From positions 1 through 6,853 of the forward strand of contig JAJTBK010000199.1 in NCBI GenBank assembly GCA_021286965.1: a stretch of DNA of 6,853 nt, read 5' to 3'. Under the pieces are notes generated by a model. It was given only the letters and a program-made list of their open reading frames with translations, ran no database searches and was not told the origin of the DNA. A program made the position numbers and the translations under genes. Below, one piece after another: positions 5,052 through 6,853 of this stretch. Position 1 is the stretch's first letter; every line of letters begins with the position of its first letter. This DNA is from Comamonadaceae bacterium (GTDB lineage: Bacteria > Pseudomonadota > Gammaproteobacteria > Burkholderiales > Burkholderiaceae_C).

Positions 5052-5960
5052 TCAGCGCAGGCGGGTGATGAGGCTGGAAGTATCCCAGCGCCGCCCGCCT
5101 TGCTGCTGCACGTCGGCGTAGAACTGATCGACCAGGGCCGTGACGGGCAGGCGGGCGCCGTTCTTCTGTGCCTCGGCCAGCACCAGGCCCAGGTCCTTGC
5201 GCATCCAATCGACGGCAAAGCCGAAATCGAAACGGCCCTCGGCCATGCTGCGGCCCCGGTTGTCCATTTGCCAGCTTTGCGCTGCGCCCTTGCCGATGAC
5301 GTCGAGCACGCGCGGCAGATCCAGTCCGGCGCGCTGGCCGAAAGCGATGGCCTCGGACAGCCCCTGCAGCAGGCCGGCAATCGCAATCTGGTTCACCATC
5401 TTCGTCAGTTGCCCGGCGCCGCTGGCACCCATCAGGGTGCAGGCGCGGGCGTAGGCCATGATGACCGGCTCGGCGCGGGCAAAGGCAGCGCCGTCGCCGC
5501 CGCACATCACCGTCAGCTGACCGTTCTCGGCCCCGGCCTGACCGCCGGAGACGGGGGCATCGAGGAACTCCAGCCCCAGGCTGTGCGCCTGGGCGTAGAG
5601 CGCGCGCGCGACCTCGGCGGAGGCGGTGGTGTGATCGACGAACAGGGCGCCAGCGCCCATGCCGGCAAAGGCGCCTTCTGGCCCCAGGGTCACGGCGCGC
5701 AGGTCGGCGTCGTTGCCGACGCAGCACAGCACGAGTTGTGCGCCCTGCGCCGCCGCTGCCGGTGTTGCCGCATGTTTTACGGCGCCAGCGCTTGCGTACT
5801 GCGCGCACCATGCTATTGCTTTGCTAGCAGTGCGGTTGTACACCGTGACCTGGTGCCCGGCGCGCGCCAGGTGGCCGGCCATGGGCGCGCCCATGACCCC
5901 CAGGCCAAGGAAGGCGATGCGTTGCGGTGCGATGGGGGCGTAGGAGCGGGGAGCGTTCAT
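5052..5960 (-). CDS. NAD(P)-dependent beta-hydroxyacid dehydrogenase (3-hydroxyisobutyrate / 2-hydroxy-3-oxopropionate reductase family)
   Basis: The 302-aa product has the full family architecture. There is a Rossmann domain with GLGVMG (19-24) and YNRT (41-44), the substrate motif DAPVSGG (134-140), and GAGQLTKMVNQ (181-191) with the presumed catalytic Lys187 and nearby Asn190. The all-helical C-terminal domain includes GKGAAQSWQMDNRG (223-236) and DWMRKDLGL (251-259). Relatives oxidise 3-hydroxyisobutyrate or reduce tartronate semialdehyde; the substrate cannot be settled from sequence, so no symbol is given. Compared with E. coli GarR there are a few extra residues near 52-62, where the DNA looks like a dispersed repeat. 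The ATG at 5960 comes 2 nt after the pilU stop with no strong ribosome site, so translation is probably coupled to pilU. Confidence 0.88.
   Translation of the reverse strand: MNAPRSYAPIAPQRIAFLGLGVMGAPMAGHLARAGHQVTVYNRTASKAIAWCAQYASAGAVKHAATPAAAAQGAQLVLCCVGNDADLRAVTLGPEGAFAGMGAGALFVDHTTASAEVARALYAQAHSLGLEFLDAPVSGGQAGAENGQLTVMCGGDGAAFARAEPVIMAYARACTLMGASGAGQLTKMVNQIAIAGLLQGLSEAIAFGQRAGLDLPRVLDVIGKGAAQSWQMDNRGRSMAEGRFDFGFAVDWMRKDLGLVLAEAQKNGARLPVTALVDQFYADVQQQGGRRWDTSSLITRLR
5771..5829 (-). repeat. Possible eroded dispersed palindromic repeat inside the dehydrogenase gene
   Basis: On the minus strand this patch reads AATAGCATGGTGCGC, an 8-base spacer, then CAAGCGCTGGCGCC and AAAA. From memory it resembles a palindromic repeat common between genes in Comamonadaceae (ATAGC...GCGC spacer AAGCGCT-G-GGCC AAAA). 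It lies over codons about 44-63 and keeps the frame. The identification rests on memory of the repeat and needs a genome search. Confidence 0.25.
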
Positions 5961-5962
5961 GG

Positions 5963-6853
5963 TCAGACGATGGCGAAGTTTTCCGTGCCCGAGGCCAGAT
6001 CAGAGCTTTTGGCGCGCTGGCTTGAGAGCTTGATCTGCAGGCGCAGGTCGTTGAGCGAGTCGGCGTTGCGCAGTGCATCCTCGTAGGTGATGACGTTGGC
6101 CTCGAACAGGTCGAACAGCGCCTGGTCGAAGGTCTGCATTCCGAGGTTGCGGCTTTTCTTCATGATCTCCTTGATTTCGGAGACTTCGCCCTTGAAGATC
6201 AGGTCAGAAATGAGCGGTGTGTTGAGCATCACCTCGACGGCGGCGGCGCGGCCCTTGCCGTCCTGCTTGGGCAGGAGGCGCTGCGAGACCATGGCGCGCA
6301 GGTTCAGCGACAGATCCATCAGCAGCTGCGCGCGGCGTTCCTCGGGGAAGAAGTTGATGACGCGGTCGAGCGCCTGGTTGGCGCTGTTGGCGTGCAGCGT
6401 GGCCAGGCACAGGTGGCCGGTTTCGGCAAACGCCACCGCGTGCTCCATGGTTTCGCGGTCGCGGATCTCGCCCATCAGGATGACGTCGGGCGCCTGGCGC
6501 AGGGTGTTTTTCAGTGCGGCTTCCCAGCTGTCGGTGTCGAGCCCGACCTCGCGCTGCGTGACGACGCAGTTCTTGTGCGGGTGCACGAACTCCACCGGGT
6601 CTTCGATGGTGATGATGTGGCCGAAGGAGTTTTCGTTGCGCCAATCGACCATGGCGGCGAGCGTCGTCGATTTGCCCGAGCCGGTGGCGCCGACCATGAT
6701 GCACAGGCCGCGCTTGGTCATGGCCACTTCCTTGAGCACCTGGGGCACGCCCAGGCCATCGATGGTCGGCAGCGTCAGCGGGATGGTGCGCAGCACCAGG
6801 CCGACGCGTCCCTGCTGGATGAAGGCGTTGACGCGAAAGCGGCCAATGCCGGC
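5963..6853 (-). CDS. pilU: Type IV pilus retraction ATPase PilU (N-terminus outside window)
   Basis: The frame is open from the right edge to a TGA at 5963, giving the last 296 residues of a protein usually near 380 aa. Positions in the visible part: GRFRVNAF (5-12), Walker A GATGSGKS (55-62), Asp box IITIEDPVEF (80-89), Walker B VILMGEIRD (124-132) and His box TGHLCLATLHANSA (145-158). INFFPEERRAQLLMDLS, NTPLISDLIFKGEV and the long tail ending RAKSSDLASGTENFAIV mark it as PilU rather than PilT. PilU is a cytoplasmic hexameric motor ATPase that works with PilT at the pilus base to retract type IV pili in twitching, adhesion and DNA uptake. A GTG at 6796 could be mistaken for the start, but the sequence before it is clearly PilU. 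pilT is expected just beyond the right edge. The dehydrogenase gene begins 2 nt after the stop. Confidence 0.95.
   Translation of the reverse strand, partial: AGIGRFRVNAFIQQGRVGLVLRTIPLTLPTIDGLGVPQVLKEVAMTKRGLCIMVGATGSGKSTTLAAMVDWRNENSFGHIITIEDPVEFVHPHKNCVVTQREVGLDTDSWEAALKNTLRQAPDVILMGEIRDRETMEHAVAFAETGHLCLATLHANSANQALDRVINFFPEERRAQLLMDLSLNLRAMVSQRLLPKQDGKGRAAAVEVMLNTPLISDLIFKGEVSEIKEIMKKSRNLGMQTFDQALFDLFEANVITYEDALRNADSLNDLRLQIKLSSQRAKSSDLASGTENFAIV

Noticed and set aside
6794..6796. GTG as the true start of pilU
   Set aside because: The 19 codons before it continue a clear PilU sequence (GRFRVNAF...), so the gene runs off the right edge.

Overview
This GC-rich window looks like a chromosomal housekeeping region of a betaproteobacterium, most likely family Comamonadaceae. 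The grounds are the gene order, strong G/C preference at third codon positions, and the close resemblance of PilU, the 3-hydroxyisobutyrate-dehydrogenase-like protein and DolP to what I remember of Acidovorax- and Comamonas-type sequences. I see no phage gene, transposase, CRISPR array, tRNA or rRNA.

Layout, left to right. (1) 1-657, minus: 5' part of a lipoprotein gene running off the left edge, with a proline-rich linker and an apparent PcRGLX/YetA-type first domain. (2) 658-833: a 176-bp intergenic stretch with short AT-rich direct repeats and a hairpin. (3) 834-3322, minus: rsmI then comM, 17 nt apart, a probable operon. (4) 3322-5042, plus: yraN, a diaA-like SIS gene and dolP (yraP). This is the conserved arrangement in which rsmI diverges from yraN-diaA-dolP; the E. 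coli equivalent also has lpoA, which is absent here. (5) 5052-6853, minus: pilU (N-terminus beyond the right edge) followed 2 nt later by a beta-hydroxyacid dehydrogenase gene. It converges on dolP with a 9-bp gap.

Functions. rsmI modifies 16S rRNA. ComM is the branch-migration helicase of natural transformation, and PilU is a retraction ATPase of the type IV pili that pull DNA in. YraN has a nuclease-like fold and lies near comM in many bacteria. The SIS protein corresponds to DiaA, which acts on DnaA, and DolP is an outer-membrane lipoprotein with BON domains. The window therefore mixes DNA uptake and processing, replication initiation and envelope upkeep.

I find no clear undescribed system. 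The points most worth a second look are: the rsmI and yraN start codons share one base, so each translation start lies inside the other gene; the SIS protein has lost most family ligand-site residues while keeping its C-terminal half; and a palindromic repeat-like patch lies inside the dehydrogenase gene.
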